64,000 nt of DNA, taken from assembly GCF_014199935.1 (NCBI RefSeq), contig NZ_JACHOP010000011.1:1-64000 (forward strand), in the 5' to 3' direction. Of the stretch, positions 44,326-52,428 are shown piece after piece (the first letter of the stretch is position 1; every line of letters begins with the position of its first letter). The notes beneath the pieces are model-generated. The model was not told where the DNA came from. It saw only the letters and a list, made by a program, of their open reading frames with translations, and did no database searches. A program made the position numbers and the translations under genes. This DNA comes from Methylorubrum rhodinum (GTDB lineage: Bacteria; Pseudomonadota; Alphaproteobacteria; Rhizobiales; Beijerinckiaceae).

Positions 44326-45042
44326 GTGACCAGCCCCGCTCCACCCCATCCCGAACTGCCCAAGCCTTCACTGCCGAAGCCTTCACTGCCCCTGCGAGGC
44401 CGCGTGTTCCGTGCCGTCTCGCTGGCGCCGCAAGGCCCGGCCGCGGACTGGCTCGTCCTCCTGGACGGCGCCCTGAAGCGCGACCCGACGCTGTTCGACG
44501 ACAAGGCCGTGATCCTCGACGTCGCGGGGCTCACACCCACGGCGAGCGAGCTGGAGAGCCTGATCGCCGAACTGAGCACAAGGCGCCTGCGCATCCTCGG
44601 CATCGAGGGCGCGGACGCCGCGCTCCCCGAAAACCTGCCGCCGCGCCTCGTCGGGGGCCGCCCGCAGGGCGACACCCTGGAGGCGCCGGCCGCTCCGGAA
44701 GAGAAGCCCGCGCTCTCCTCCCTCACCATCGAGGGCTCGGTACGCTCGGGGCAGAGCATCGTCCACCCGGAAGGCGACGTGACCGTGATGGGCTCGGTGT
44801 CCTCGGGCGCCGAGATCCTCGCGGGCGGCTCCATCCACGTCTACGGGGCGCTCCGCGGCCGGGCCATCGCCGGCGCCGCCAGGAACCCGCGCGCCCGCAT
44901 CTACTGCCGCAAGTTCGAGCCCGAGCTTCTCGGCATCGACCGCCTCGTCCGCACGGCCGAGGACATGGGCAATCACCTGCGCGGTCAAGCGGTCCAGATC
45001 TGGTCCGACGGCGGCGCGATCCGAATCGCAGCCTTGGGTTAA
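44326..45042 (+). CDS. minC: MinC septum-site determining protein, copy 2
   Basis: Protein of 238 aa with N-terminal domain (RGRVFRAVSLAPQGPAADWLVLLDGALKRDPTLFDDKAVILDVAGL) and C-terminal beta-helix (VRSGQSIVHPEGDVTVMGSVSSGAEILAGGSIHVYGALRGRAIAGAARNPRARIYCRKFEPELLGIDRL). It inhibits FtsZ at wrong sites in complex with MinD. GTG 44326 with GTAAGGA ahead is preferred to an ATG at 44224, whose reading would run through the leader hairpins. Directly followed by minD (11-bp gap), so this is the copy taken as minC. The two copies share about half of their C-terminal domain by eye. Confidence 0.93.
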   Translation: MTSPAPPHPELPKPSLPKPSLPLRGRVFRAVSLAPQGPAADWLVLLDGALKRDPTLFDDKAVILDVAGLTPTASELESLIAELSTRRLRILGIEGADAALPENLPPRLVGGRPQGDTLEAPAAPEEKPALSSLTIEGSVRSGQSIVHPEGDVTVMGSVSSGAEILAGGSIHVYGALRGRAIAGAARNPRARIYCRKFEPELLGIDRLVRTAEDMGNHLRGQAVQIWSDGGAIRIAALG

Positions 45043-45053
45043 GGGGAAACAGT

Positions 45054-45869
45054 ATGGCCAAGGTTCTTTGTGTCACGTCCGGCAAGGGCGGCGTCGGCAA
45101 GACCACCACGACGGCGGCGCTCGGCGCGGCGCTGGCCCAGGCCGGCGAGAAGGTCTGCGTGGTCGATTTCGACGTCGGCCTGCGCAACCTCGACCTGATC
45201 ATGGGCGCCGAGCGCCGCGTGGTCTACGACCTGATCAACGTCACCAACGGCGACGCCAAGCTGCCGCAGGCGCTGATCCGCGACAAGCGCCTGGAAAACC
45301 TCTCGCTGCTGCCGGCCTCGCAGACCCGCGACAAGGACGCGCTCACCGACGAGGGCGTCGAGCGGGTGATGGGCGAACTCCGCGAAAAGTTCGACTGGAT
45401 CGTCTGCGACAGCCCCGCCGGCATCGAGCGCGGCGCCCAGCTCGCCATGCGCCACGCGGATGTCGCCGTGGTGGTGACGAACCCGGAAGTCTCCTCGGTG
45501 CGCGACTCGGACCGGATCATCGGCCTGCTCGATTCCAAGACCGTGCGCGCCGAGAAGGGCGATTCCATCGAGAAGCACCTGATCCTGACCCGCTTCGACC
45601 CGGCCCGGGCCGACCGCGGCGACATGCTGAAGGTCGACGACGTGCTGGAGATCCTCTCGATCCCGCTGCTCGCCATCATCCCGGAGAGCCTGGAAGTCCT
45701 GCGCGCGTCGAACCTCGGCTGCCCGGTGACGCTCAACAACCCGCTCTGCGCCCCGGCCCGCGCCTATGCCGACGCGGTGCGCCGCCTGAGGGGCGAGACC
45801 GTGCCGATGTCGATCCCGACCGATCGCAAGTCCCTGATCAACAAGCTGTTCACCCGGAGGGCCGCATGA
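45054..45869 (+). CDS. minD: Septum-site determining ATPase MinD
   Basis: Membrane-cycling ATPase (271 aa) that recruits MinC to the membrane and is displaced by MinE. Deviant Walker A motif SGKGGVGKTTTTAALG at residues 9-24, LRNLDLIMGAERRVVYDLINV, IVCDSPAGIERGAQLAMRHAD (switch II) and the C-terminal membrane-binding helix SLINKLFTRRAA. Overlaps minE by ATGA. Confidence 0.97.
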   Translation: MAKVLCVTSGKGGVGKTTTTAALGAALAQAGEKVCVVDFDVGLRNLDLIMGAERRVVYDLINVTNGDAKLPQALIRDKRLENLSLLPASQTRDKDALTDEGVERVMGELREKFDWIVCDSPAGIERGAQLAMRHADVAVVVTNPEVSSVRDSDRIIGLLDSKTVRAEKGDSIEKHLILTRFDPARADRGDMLKVDDVLEILSIPLLAIIPESLEVLRASNLGCPVTLNNPLCAPARAYADAVRRLRGETVPMSIPTDRKSLINKLFTRRAA

Positions 45870-46144
45870 GTGTCCTGACCTTCCTCAAGCCACGGGGCTC
45901 CGGCTCCGTCGCCCGCGAGCGCCTGCAGCTCATCCTGGCGCACGAGCGCTCGGAGACGAGCCGCCCCGATCTGGTGATCACATTGCGCGAGGAAATCCTC
46001 GCCGTGATCGCCAAGCATATCGAGGTCGAGCGCGACAAGGTGCAGATCACGCTGGAGCGGGGCGAGGGCGTGTCGACGCTGGGCGTCGACATCGAGTTCC
46101 CGGTCGAGACCCCGAAGGCCGCCAAGAAGCGCGCCACCGCCTGA
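45866..46144 (+). CDS. minE: Cell division topological specificity factor MinE
   Basis: Activates MinD ATPase and keeps MinCD off midcell (92 aa). N-terminal membrane/anti-MinCD segment SVLTFLKPRGSGSVARERLQLILAHER, topological domain ILAVIAKHIEVERDKVQITLERGEGVSTLGVDIEFP. Family length normal, with a short Lys/Ala-rich tail. ATG 45866 overlaps the minD stop. Confidence 0.96.
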   Translation: MSVLTFLKPRGSGSVARERLQLILAHERSETSRPDLVITLREEILAVIAKHIEVERDKVQITLERGEGVSTLGVDIEFPVETPKAAKKRATA

Positions 46145-46162
46145 GCGCAAAGGCACGGGATT

Positions 46163-46256
46163 CCGAAGGGCAAGCCCTTCGGCGGGTTTTCAGGGCAGAG
46201 CCCTGAAGATCTCCAGGGCTCTGCCCTGGACCCGCGAAAGGACTTGGGTCCTTTCG
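46163..46256. terminator. Cluster of three hairpins after minE
   Basis: Three perfect stems follow the min operon. CCGAAGGG-CAAG-CCCTTCGG (46163-46182) is followed by CGGGTTTT, a plausible Rho-independent terminator. Next come 15-bp arms CAGGGCAGAGCCCTG / CAGGGCTCTGCCCTG (46191-46205, 46214-46228), each itself nearly palindromic. Last is CGAAAGGAC-TTGG-GTCCTTTCG (46235-46256). They fill the convergent gap to the P450 gene and may be another repeat-element type. Confidence 0.7.
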
Positions 46257-46266
46257 AAACCTCGGA

Positions 46267-47628
46267 TCAGCGCAGCGTCAGCCGGAAGGCCGGCGCGTGG
46301 TCGGGCTGGGTCGTCACCACGGCGGCCGGCAGGACCGGGCGGTCGTCCGCCCGCGCGATGCGGAAGCGGCCGACGAGGCGGCTCAGCGCCAGCGTCGCCT
46401 CGGTGAGCGCGAAGGCGGCGCCGATGCAGATGCGGGGGCCCGCGCCGAACGGCATGTAGGCGAAGCGCGGCACGGGCGCGGCGCCGGGCAGGAAGCGGCC
46501 GGGATCGAACGCGTCGGGATCGCGCCACAGGCGGCGATGGCGGTGTAGCAGCCAGGGCGAGATCGTCACGCTGTCGCCGCGGGCGACCGGCTGGCCCGCC
46601 AGCACGTCCGGCCCGAGCGCCGAGCGGGCGATGATGTAGGCCGGCGGATAGAGCCGCAGGGTCTCGTCGATCACCGCGCGGGTGTAGGGCTTTTCCGCCA
46701 AGTCCGCCTCGGCGGCGACCCGCTCCTGCGTGTCCGGGTCGAGAGCGAGCAAGGTGCAGGCCCAGAGCAGGGTTAGCGCCGTGGTCTCGTGCCCGGCCAG
46801 GATCATGGTGGCGACCTGATCGCGCAATTCCTCCGCCGTGAAGCTGCGGCCGGTTTCCGGGTCGCGGGCGGCGCGCAGGTGGTCGAGCAGGTCGCGCGGG
46901 CGGCCGTCGCGCTCCGTGGCGCGGTCGGCGATCACGGTATCCAAGAAGGCGACCCAGTCGCGCCGGAACCGGGCACGCGCCCGGTCGAGCGGCGTGGCGA
47001 AGCGCAGGGGCACCAGCGCATCACTGAGGTGCGGGCGCCCGAGCCGCTCGGAATAGGAGCTGAGAAAGCCGCGCAATCGCTGCCCGTGGCGGGCCATACC
47101 GACCGAGAACATGGTGCGCCCGGCGATCTCCAGGGCGAGGTGCTGGAGCGCGCCGAACAGATCGACCGGCCCGGCAGCCGCCGGGCCTTCGAGGGCGGCG
47201 ACCGCCTCGTCGGTCGCCGAGACGATGTGCGGCACCAGCGTCTCCACCGCCCGCGGGGTGAAGGCGGGACTGAGCGCCCGGCGCTGATGGCGCCACGCCG
47301 CGCCCTCGCTGATGAGCAGGCCGTCGCCGAGCATCGGCCGCAGCATGCGGATCGAGATCGCGGTGCGGGCGTAGTTGCCGGCATTCTCCACCAGCACGCG
47401 GCGCACCGCCTCCGGGTCGCTGACCGTGAGCCGCACCTTGCCGAACACGCGCCGCCGCCGGAGCGGCGCCTCGTAGGCCGAGGCCGGCCAGCAGCCGATG
47501 CCGTTGGTGCGCATCGCGGCGACGAAGCGCAGCGTCGACAGCTCCCGCTCCGGCGGCACGGGCACCGGCGGCACGAGCCGGGCGCCGGGTCGCGGGCTCG
47601 CCGGCGCCGTCTGCAGATCGATGGTCAT
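46267..47628 (-). CDS. Cytochrome P450
   Basis: Heme monooxygenase of 453 aa. I-helix oxygen-binding motif AGHETTALTLLWA, K-helix E-x-x-R in DETLRLYPPAYII, and the heme-cysteine loop FGAGPRICIGAAFA. The sequence style (N-terminal PPVPVPPERELSTLRFVAAMRTNGIGCWP and the LISEGAAWRHQRRALSPAF segment) is of the CYP4/CYP102-like bacterial class. No ferredoxin or reductase gene lies next to it, so its redox partner is elsewhere. Substrate unknown. Confidence 0.93.
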   Translation of the reverse strand: MTIDLQTAPASPRPGARLVPPVPVPPERELSTLRFVAAMRTNGIGCWPASAYEAPLRRRRVFGKVRLTVSDPEAVRRVLVENAGNYARTAISIRMLRPMLGDGLLISEGAAWRHQRRALSPAFTPRAVETLVPHIVSATDEAVAALEGPAAAGPVDLFGALQHLALEIAGRTMFSVGMARHGQRLRGFLSSYSERLGRPHLSDALVPLRFATPLDRARARFRRDWVAFLDTVIADRATERDGRPRDLLDHLRAARDPETGRSFTAEELRDQVATMILAGHETTALTLLWACTLLALDPDTQERVAAEADLAEKPYTRAVIDETLRLYPPAYIIARSALGPDVLAGQPVARGDSVTISPWLLHRHRRLWRDPDAFDPGRFLPGAAPVPRFAYMPFGAGPRICIGAAFALTEATLALSRLVGRFRIARADDRPVLPAAVVTTQPDHAPAFRLTLR

Positions 47629-47744
47629 GGGCCTCTCACCCCGGCGGCGCTCCGGCCGCCACGGGAGGCTTCTAGGCGGTCACGCTTTCGCCCGCGAGCG
47701 CAATCGCGGCGGGGGAGGCCGGGGCGCGGCGCGGGGCTCGCTGG

Positions 47745-47857
47745 CCTCTCCTCCCCCTTGCGGGGAGGAGCCGGAGGTGGGGGTGGTGCAGGATTGAGCG
47801 GAGACGGTGCTTTCTGCCCGACCCCCACCCCTACCCCTCTCCGCAAGGGGGAGGGGA
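47745..47857. repeat. Palindromic repeat, CTCTCC family, short form
   Basis: Outer arms CCTCTCCTCCCCCTTGCGGGG (from 47745) and CCCTCTCCGCAAGGGGGAGGG (ending about 47857), with inner arms GGTGGGGGTGG and CGACCCCCACC. It lies between the P450 and chemoreceptor genes (both minus strand), the gap 47629-47865 holding no gene. Same architecture as the elements at 6412, 9576 and 35771, but only the outer arms are similar. Confidence 0.8.
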
Positions 47858-47865
47858 AATGCTCC

Positions 47866-49839
47866 TCAAGCCGCCTTCACCCCCTCCAGGAACCCGCCGA
47901 CCTCGCGGCGCAGGCTCTCGGAATGGCGCGACAGCTCCTGCGCGGCCGCGAGCACCTGGGCCGCCGCCGCGCCGGTCGAGCCCGCGCCGCCGCGCACGTC
48001 GGCGATGCTCTGGGCGACTTCGCCGGTGCCGCTGGCCGCCTGCTGCACGGTGCGGGCGATCTCGTGGGTCGCCGCGCCCTGCTGCTCCATGGCGGCGGCG
48101 ATGGCGTTCGAGGCGGCGGCCATCTCGGTAATCGTCGCGCCGATGGTGCGGATCGCCTCGACCGATTGGCGGCTGGCGTCCTGGATCGCGCCGATCTGCC
48201 CGGCGATCTCGCCGGTGGCGCGCGTGGTCTGGCCGGCCAGATCCTTCACCTCGCCGGCCACCACCGCGAACCCGCGGCCCGCCTCGCCGGCGCGGGCCGC
48301 CTCGATGGTGGCGTTCAGCGCCAGAAGATTGGTCTGGCCCGCGATGGTGTTGATGAGCGCCACCACGGTATCGATCCGCTCGGCCGAGGCCGCGAGCTGG
48401 CGCACCAGCCCGTCGGTGCGCTGCGCCTCCTCGGAGGCTTGGCGCGCGATACGGGCCGATTGGCCGGCCTGGCCTGCGATCTCGCGGATCGAGGCGGACA
48501 TCTCCTCGCTCGCCGCCGCCACGGTCTGGACGTTGGCCGAGGTTTCCTCCGCCGCGCGCATGGCGGTGCCGGATTGCCGCTCGGTCTCGTCGGCGGTGCC
48601 GGCCATGGCGCGGGCAGTGGCCTCCATCTCGGTCGCCGCGCCCGCGAGTCCCTGCGTCAGCACCGAGACGTTGGCCTCGAAGCCCTGAGCCAGGGCATCG
48701 AGCCGGGCGGCCCGCTCGGCCTTGGCCGCGGCCTCGGTAGCGGCGGCGGCATCGGCCGCGCGCTTGGCGATGAGCGCGTCCTTGAACACCTGCACGGCGC
48801 GCGCCATGGCGCCGATCTCGTCGCGGCGCTCCGCGCCCGGCACGGCGGCCTCGGTGTCGCCGGAGGCGAGCCGCCCCATCGCGCCGGTCAGCGCCGTCAC
48901 CGGCCGGGCGACGCCGCGACCGACCCGCCACGCCAGGACGCCGCCGACGAGGAGCGCAAGGAGGCCGACGAGGGCGACGTTGCGTTGGAGATCGTGGGCG
49001 TCGGCCGTCATCGCGGCCATGATGCGGCGCTGCTCGGCGAGCGAGGCCTCGCGGGCCGTGGTGCTGGCGGCGACCAGGCCGTCGCCGGTCTGCCGCAAGG
49101 CCTGGAACGCCGCATCGATCGCGCCCGCCCCGTCGAGCACGCCGTCGAGCGCCGCCGTGAAGGCCGGGAGCCGGCCCTGGATCGCCGCCAGCGGCGCGCG
49201 GAGCGTGGCCGCGGCGTCGAGCCGGGCCAGAGCCTCAAGCTCGCGGCCGTAGCGAAGAAACTCCATGCGGGCGGTGCCGGCATCGGCCGGGTTGGCGCTG
49301 CCGCGGAAGAGGTGGATCGCGGCCAGCGCGCTCTGCAGGGCGCGGTCGGCGCGGAAGGCGGCCGCCGCGAGTGCCGGCGCGGCGGAGGCCGTCGTCGCCA
49401 TCGCGTAGCCGGCATTGGAGAGCGCCGCGCCGTGCTTGGCGAGGGCGGCCTGCGCGGTCTTGCGCGCCTGGATCGCCACGATCAGCCGCTCGGTGCCGGC
49501 GACGTAGGCCTCGACCTGCGCCCGCGCCTCGGGCTGTGTCTTGCCGGCCTCGGCGAGGCCGGCGAGCCCGGCCTTCAGCTCGGCCAGCATCTCGCCCTGC
49601 TCGGTGCGGGTGTAGTTGAGGACGAGGCGGCGGGTGGCGTTCAGCTCCCGGTCGAAGCGGCCGGCCCGCTCCGCGGCCTCGACGCGGGTGTTGGCGTCGT
49701 CGATCGCGCCGTTGACGGCACCGACGCCGCGGAAGGTGAGCGCGGCGGAGGCGAGGAGCAGCAGCAGCACGACGCCGAAGCCGGCCAGGATGCGCTGCGC
49801 GACCGTGAGACGGTCGAGGCGGAGAGCGGAGCTGAGCAC
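47866..49839 (-). CDS. Methyl-accepting chemotaxis protein downstream of a DctP-type protein
   Basis: Chemoreceptor of 657 aa. First membrane helix [18 protein letters not shown], a long periplasmic helical domain to about residue 280, second helix [22 protein letters not shown] ([19 protein letters not shown]), then the signalling domain with [40 protein letters not shown]. The periplasmic part ([26 protein letters not shown]) is of helical-bundle type. It starts 11 bp after the stop of a TRAP-type solute-binding protein, which strongly suggests the two form one sensory unit. Confidence 0.93.
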   Translation of the reverse strand: MLSSALRLDRLTVAQRILAGFGVVLLLLLASAALTFRGVGAVNGAIDDANTRVEAAERAGRFDRELNATRRLVLNYTRTEQGEMLAELKAGLAGLAEAGKTQPEARAQVEAYVAGTERLIVAIQARKTAQAALAKHGAALSNAGYAMATTASAAPALAAAAFRADRALQSALAAIHLFRGSANPADAGTARMEFLRYGRELEALARLDAAATLRAPLAAIQGRLPAFTAALDGVLDGAGAIDAAFQALRQTGDGLVAASTTAREASLAEQRRIMAAMTADAHDLQRNVALVGLLALLVGGVLAWRVGRGVARPVTALTGAMGRLASGDTEAAVPGAERRDEIGAMARAVQVFKDALIAKRAADAAAATEAAAKAERAARLDALAQGFEANVSVLTQGLAGAATEMEATARAMAGTADETERQSGTAMRAAEETSANVQTVAAASEEMSASIREIAGQAGQSARIARQASEEAQRTDGLVRQLAASAERIDTVVALINTIAGQTNLLALNATIEAARAGEAGRGFAVVAGEVKDLAGQTTRATGEIAGQIGAIQDASRQSVEAIRTIGATITEMAAASNAIAAAMEQQGAATHEIARTVQQAASGTGEVAQSIADVRGGAGSTGAAAAQVLAAAQELSRHSESLRREVGGFLEGVKAA

Positions 49840-49850
49840 GTCGGGGCGCC

Positions 49851-50831
49851 TTACTGGACGGACTTGATCTGCCGGATGGTCTCGGCACCGAAGGTCTTGC
49901 TGAAGCCCGCGCTCGCGGCCTCCAGGCTCCGCTCGAACGCGGCGCGGTCGATCGTGGCCACCACGCTCATGCCGGATTTGCGCAGGGCCTCGACGCCCTC
50001 GCGCTCGGCCTTGCCGGCGACCTCGCGGGAGACCTGTCCGCCGAGCCGCGCGGCTTGCGTGAAGGCCGCGCGCTCGTCCTCGGTGAGCGCGTCCCAGGCG
50101 GATCGCGACATGACGAGCGCGGCCCAGGAATAGACGTGGCCGGAGAGCGTCAGGTGCCGCTGGACCTTCGCGAAATGCGAGGCGGTGATGACCGCGATCG
50201 GGTTCTCCTGGCCGTCGAACTGGCCCGATTGCAGGGCGCCGTAGAGCGCCGGGAAGGCCAGCGGCTCGGCCTTCACCCCGAGGCTGCGGAAACCCGTCAG
50301 CATGATCTCGGATTGCGGCACCCGCATCGACAGGCCCTTCAGGTCTTCCGGGCCGGCGATGGGGCGCTTGGCGTTGGTGATGTGGCGCATGCCGTTCTCG
50401 CCCCAGGCGAGCGCCACCAGCCCCTTGGCCGAGAATTTCTGCAGGTAGTCGCGGCCGATCGGCCCGTCGAAGACCGCGTGGGCGTGGGCCGCGTTGCGGA
50501 ACAGGAACGGGATGTCGAACACGCCGAATTCGGGCAGGATGCCGGCGAAGGGCGCGCTGGTGATGAAGGCCATGTCGAGATGGCCGGCGCGCAGTTCCTC
50601 CACCATCTCGACCTCGCCGCCGACGGTGCCGTTGGGATAGGGCTCGACCCGGACCGCGCCGCCCGTGCGCGCGGCGACCTCGGTGGCGAAGCGCTCGGCG
50701 CCGGCCCCGAGCTGCGATGTCTGCGAGAACAGATAGCCGAGCCGCAGCACACGTTCCCCGGCCTGCGCCTCAGAAGCGACGAGCGAGCACAGCCCGAAGA
50801 CGGCGGCCACCACTTTCCGACTCGAGATCAC
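49851..50831 (-). CDS. TRAP-type (DctP) solute-binding protein
   Basis: Periplasmic binding protein of 326 aa. Signal peptide [19 protein letters not shown], then [59 protein letters not shown] and [19 protein letters not shown], and the ligand-carboxylate region [22 protein letters not shown] with the conserved arginine, plus [11 protein letters not shown]. The usual DctQ and DctM permease genes are absent on both sides; the next gene, 11 bp downstream, is a chemoreceptor. Start is GTG 50831. Confidence 0.93.
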   Translation of the reverse strand: MISSRKVVAAVFGLCSLVASEAQAGERVLRLGYLFSQTSQLGAGAERFATEVAARTGGAVRVEPYPNGTVGGEVEMVEELRAGHLDMAFITSAPFAGILPEFGVFDIPFLFRNAAHAHAVFDGPIGRDYLQKFSAKGLVALAWGENGMRHITNAKRPIAGPEDLKGLSMRVPQSEIMLTGFRSLGVKAEPLAFPALYGALQSGQFDGQENPIAVITASHFAKVQRHLTLSGHVYSWAALVMSRSAWDALTEDERAAFTQAARLGGQVSREVAGKAEREGVEALRKSGMSVVATIDRAAFERSLEAASAGFSKTFGAETIRQIKSVQ

Positions 50832-50950
50832 CGTTCAACCCCACGCAATGTTTGCGCACAGCTATGAGGGTGACCGATTAAAGGAGAGTTTCACTCGGAT
50901 TTTAACATAAATTGCTTTGACCGACCAGGATGTTGCCTTGACCACTCGGT

Positions 50951-51436
50951 TCAGCTTGCGGGCTGCGGGCGCCGGATCAATCGCGGGCGCCAGATGCCGA
51001 ACACGACGTTGAGGGTGGCGATGAACAGCAGCACCCAGAGCGTGCCGCGCTCCGAGCCGAGGTCCTGGCCGAGGCTCGCCGGGTTGATGCGGCCCGCGAG
51101 CGCCTCGGCGCTGAGGCGCGCCTCCTCCTGCATCGGCCCCTGCACGCCGACGAAGCCCCACTCGAACATCACGACGCCGGTGGCGAGCTTGGCCCAGGCC
51201 CAGCCTGCATTGTGGAAGGCGCGCTGCGCGATCGAGAGCAGGCCGGCGAGCAAAGTCAGCGCCAGCGAGGGGAGGAACAGCCACGTCGCCACCGCCCCCA
51301 TGGCGCCGCGGATCAGGGCATAGCCCTCGATCGCGGTGGGCGACGGGGCGCGCCCGAGCAGCACGAGCAGGGCGGCCATCGCCCCCATGAGCCCGATGGC
51401 CCCCATGGTGTGGAGGAACTTGAGAAGGCGCCGCAT
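50951..51436 (-). CDS. DUF2269-like integral membrane protein
   Basis: Protein of 161 aa with about four membrane helices: LKFLHTMGAIGLMGAMAALLVLLG, GAMGAVATWLFLPSLALTLLAGLL, WAKLATGVVMFEWGFVGVQGP and WVLLFIATLNVVFGIWRP. The N-terminal KFLHTMGAIGLMG is typical of the DUF2269 family and related small membrane proteins; function unknown. Separated from the DctP-type gene by 119 bp, so probably a distinct unit. Confidence 0.7.
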   Translation of the reverse strand: MRRLLKFLHTMGAIGLMGAMAALLVLLGRAPSPTAIEGYALIRGAMGAVATWLFLPSLALTLLAGLLSIAQRAFHNAGWAWAKLATGVVMFEWGFVGVQGPMQEEARLSAEALAGRINPASLGQDLGSERGTLWVLLFIATLNVVFGIWRPRLIRRPQPAS

Positions 51437-51543
51437 CGCGTCCCGCCGGACCGGATCGTGAGCGCGAGCCTATCGGAAACCGTTTCGATGCGGGAGGCGG
51501 CACTTGCGCGCCCGCCCGCACGTCGCCGTGAACGGCGGTCCGC

Positions 51544-52011
51544 TCAGGCGAAGAGGTCGAGCTGCGCCGCCGGGACCCGAGCGCGCCGGGCCGGACGGGC
51601 GGGCGGTGCCGGGGGCACGGCCGGGGAAAAATCGGGCAGCGGGATGCCGGGCTTGGCGTAGAGCACGGCGCCGACGACGCGCGTCCGCCCGGAATCGAGC
51701 AGGACGCAGCAGGTATGCGGGCCGCTGCGAACGATTTCCTGCACCAGTGGCTCGGCCGGCGGCAGCGCGGCCACCGCTTCAAGCAAGCCGGGCAGCCCGG
51801 CGGCGGCGACGCCCATCACGCGAAACTCGAAGGCCTGCCCGCTCCACGTATGACGGGCCGATCCGGCCTTGGTGGCGGCGAACGGGTTGCTGGCGAAGGC
51901 GGTGGCCTCGTCGCGCAGGAAGGCGGCGATCGCCGCGCGCTCGGGCACGGAGCCGGCGGCGAGGACGAGGTCGGCGAGGGTCTGCTTCGAGATCTTCTGG
52001 GATACGGGCAC
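51544..52011 (-). CDS. Unknown protein with C-terminal beta-clamp-binding peptide
   Basis: Protein of 155 aa. A compact N-terminal domain (about 1-120; QTLADLVLAAGSVPERAAIAAFLRDEATAFASNPFAATKAGSARHTW and GPHTCCVLLDSGRTRVVGAVLYAKPG) is followed by a Pro/Ala/Arg-rich linker (SPAVPPAPPARPARRARVPA) and ends in AAQLDLFA. QLDLF at 150-154 is the consensus sliding-clamp-binding pentapeptide QL(S/D)LF. No enzyme motif is recognised. The layout, folded part, flexible linker and clamp peptide, suggests a factor at replication or repair sites, but this is inference from the peptide only. Confidence 0.62.
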   Translation of the reverse strand: MPVSQKISKQTLADLVLAAGSVPERAAIAAFLRDEATAFASNPFAATKAGSARHTWSGQAFEFRVMGVAAAGLPGLLEAVAALPPAEPLVQEIVRSGPHTCCVLLDSGRTRVVGAVLYAKPGIPLPDFSPAVPPAPPARPARRARVPAAQLDLFA

Positions 52012-52086
52012 GAGCGGAAGGCTCGCACGGCGCCGTTCCGCGGGTCGAGGCTGGGCCGGCGGAAGCCTGTGGATACCGGCGTGCCG

Positions 52087-52428
52087 CTACCGCACCGAGT
52101 TCTCGCCGTTGTTGCGCTGGACGCAGCGATAGCCGGCGAAGCAATAGGGCTCGTCGAGGGTCGGCTCGAAGGCCGGGGCGGCGGTGACCTCGTTCTGGCA
52201 GGCGCCGCTCTCGTAATGCACCGTCTCGTAGGCGGTCGGGCTCGAGGCCAGCACGACGTGGCCCCGGCGCGCCACGAGGGAACGCACCGCCGCACAGGTG
52301 AGCGAGGGCGTGAGCGGGCGCTGGGTGAAGGCCGGAACCTCGATGAACGCCCCGCCCTGAGCGAGGACGGCGCCGGCCGGGAGGGCGGCGAAGCCGGCAG
52401 CGAGGAGGAGATGGGCCGCGCGCATCAT
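52087..52428 (-). CDS. Possible separate secreted protein in frame with the DUF4166 gene
   Basis: Reading from the ATG at 52428 (or 52425) gives a 113-aa product: signal peptide MMRAAHLLLAAGFAALPAGAVLA, then a domain with TCAAVRSLVARRGHVVLASS, TVHYESGACQNEV and EPYCFAGYRCVQR, five cysteines in all, suiting a periplasmic disulfide-bonded protein. It shares frame and stop with the larger gene. A signal peptide inside a cytosolic dehydrogenase makes no sense, so an independent start is likely, though no strong ribosome site is visible. Confidence 0.5.
   Translation of the reverse strand: MMRAAHLLLAAGFAALPAGAVLAQGGAFIEVPAFTQRPLTPSLTCAAVRSLVARRGHVVLASSPTAYETVHYESGACQNEVTAAPAFEPTLDEPYCFAGYRCVQRNNGENSVR

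Noticed and set aside
46789..50133. A plus-strand open frame of about 1100 codons opposite the P450 and chemoreceptor genes
   Set aside because: The minus strand holds well-supported genes over the whole range. The plus reading spans two gene boundaries and a palindromic element and has no recognisable fold.
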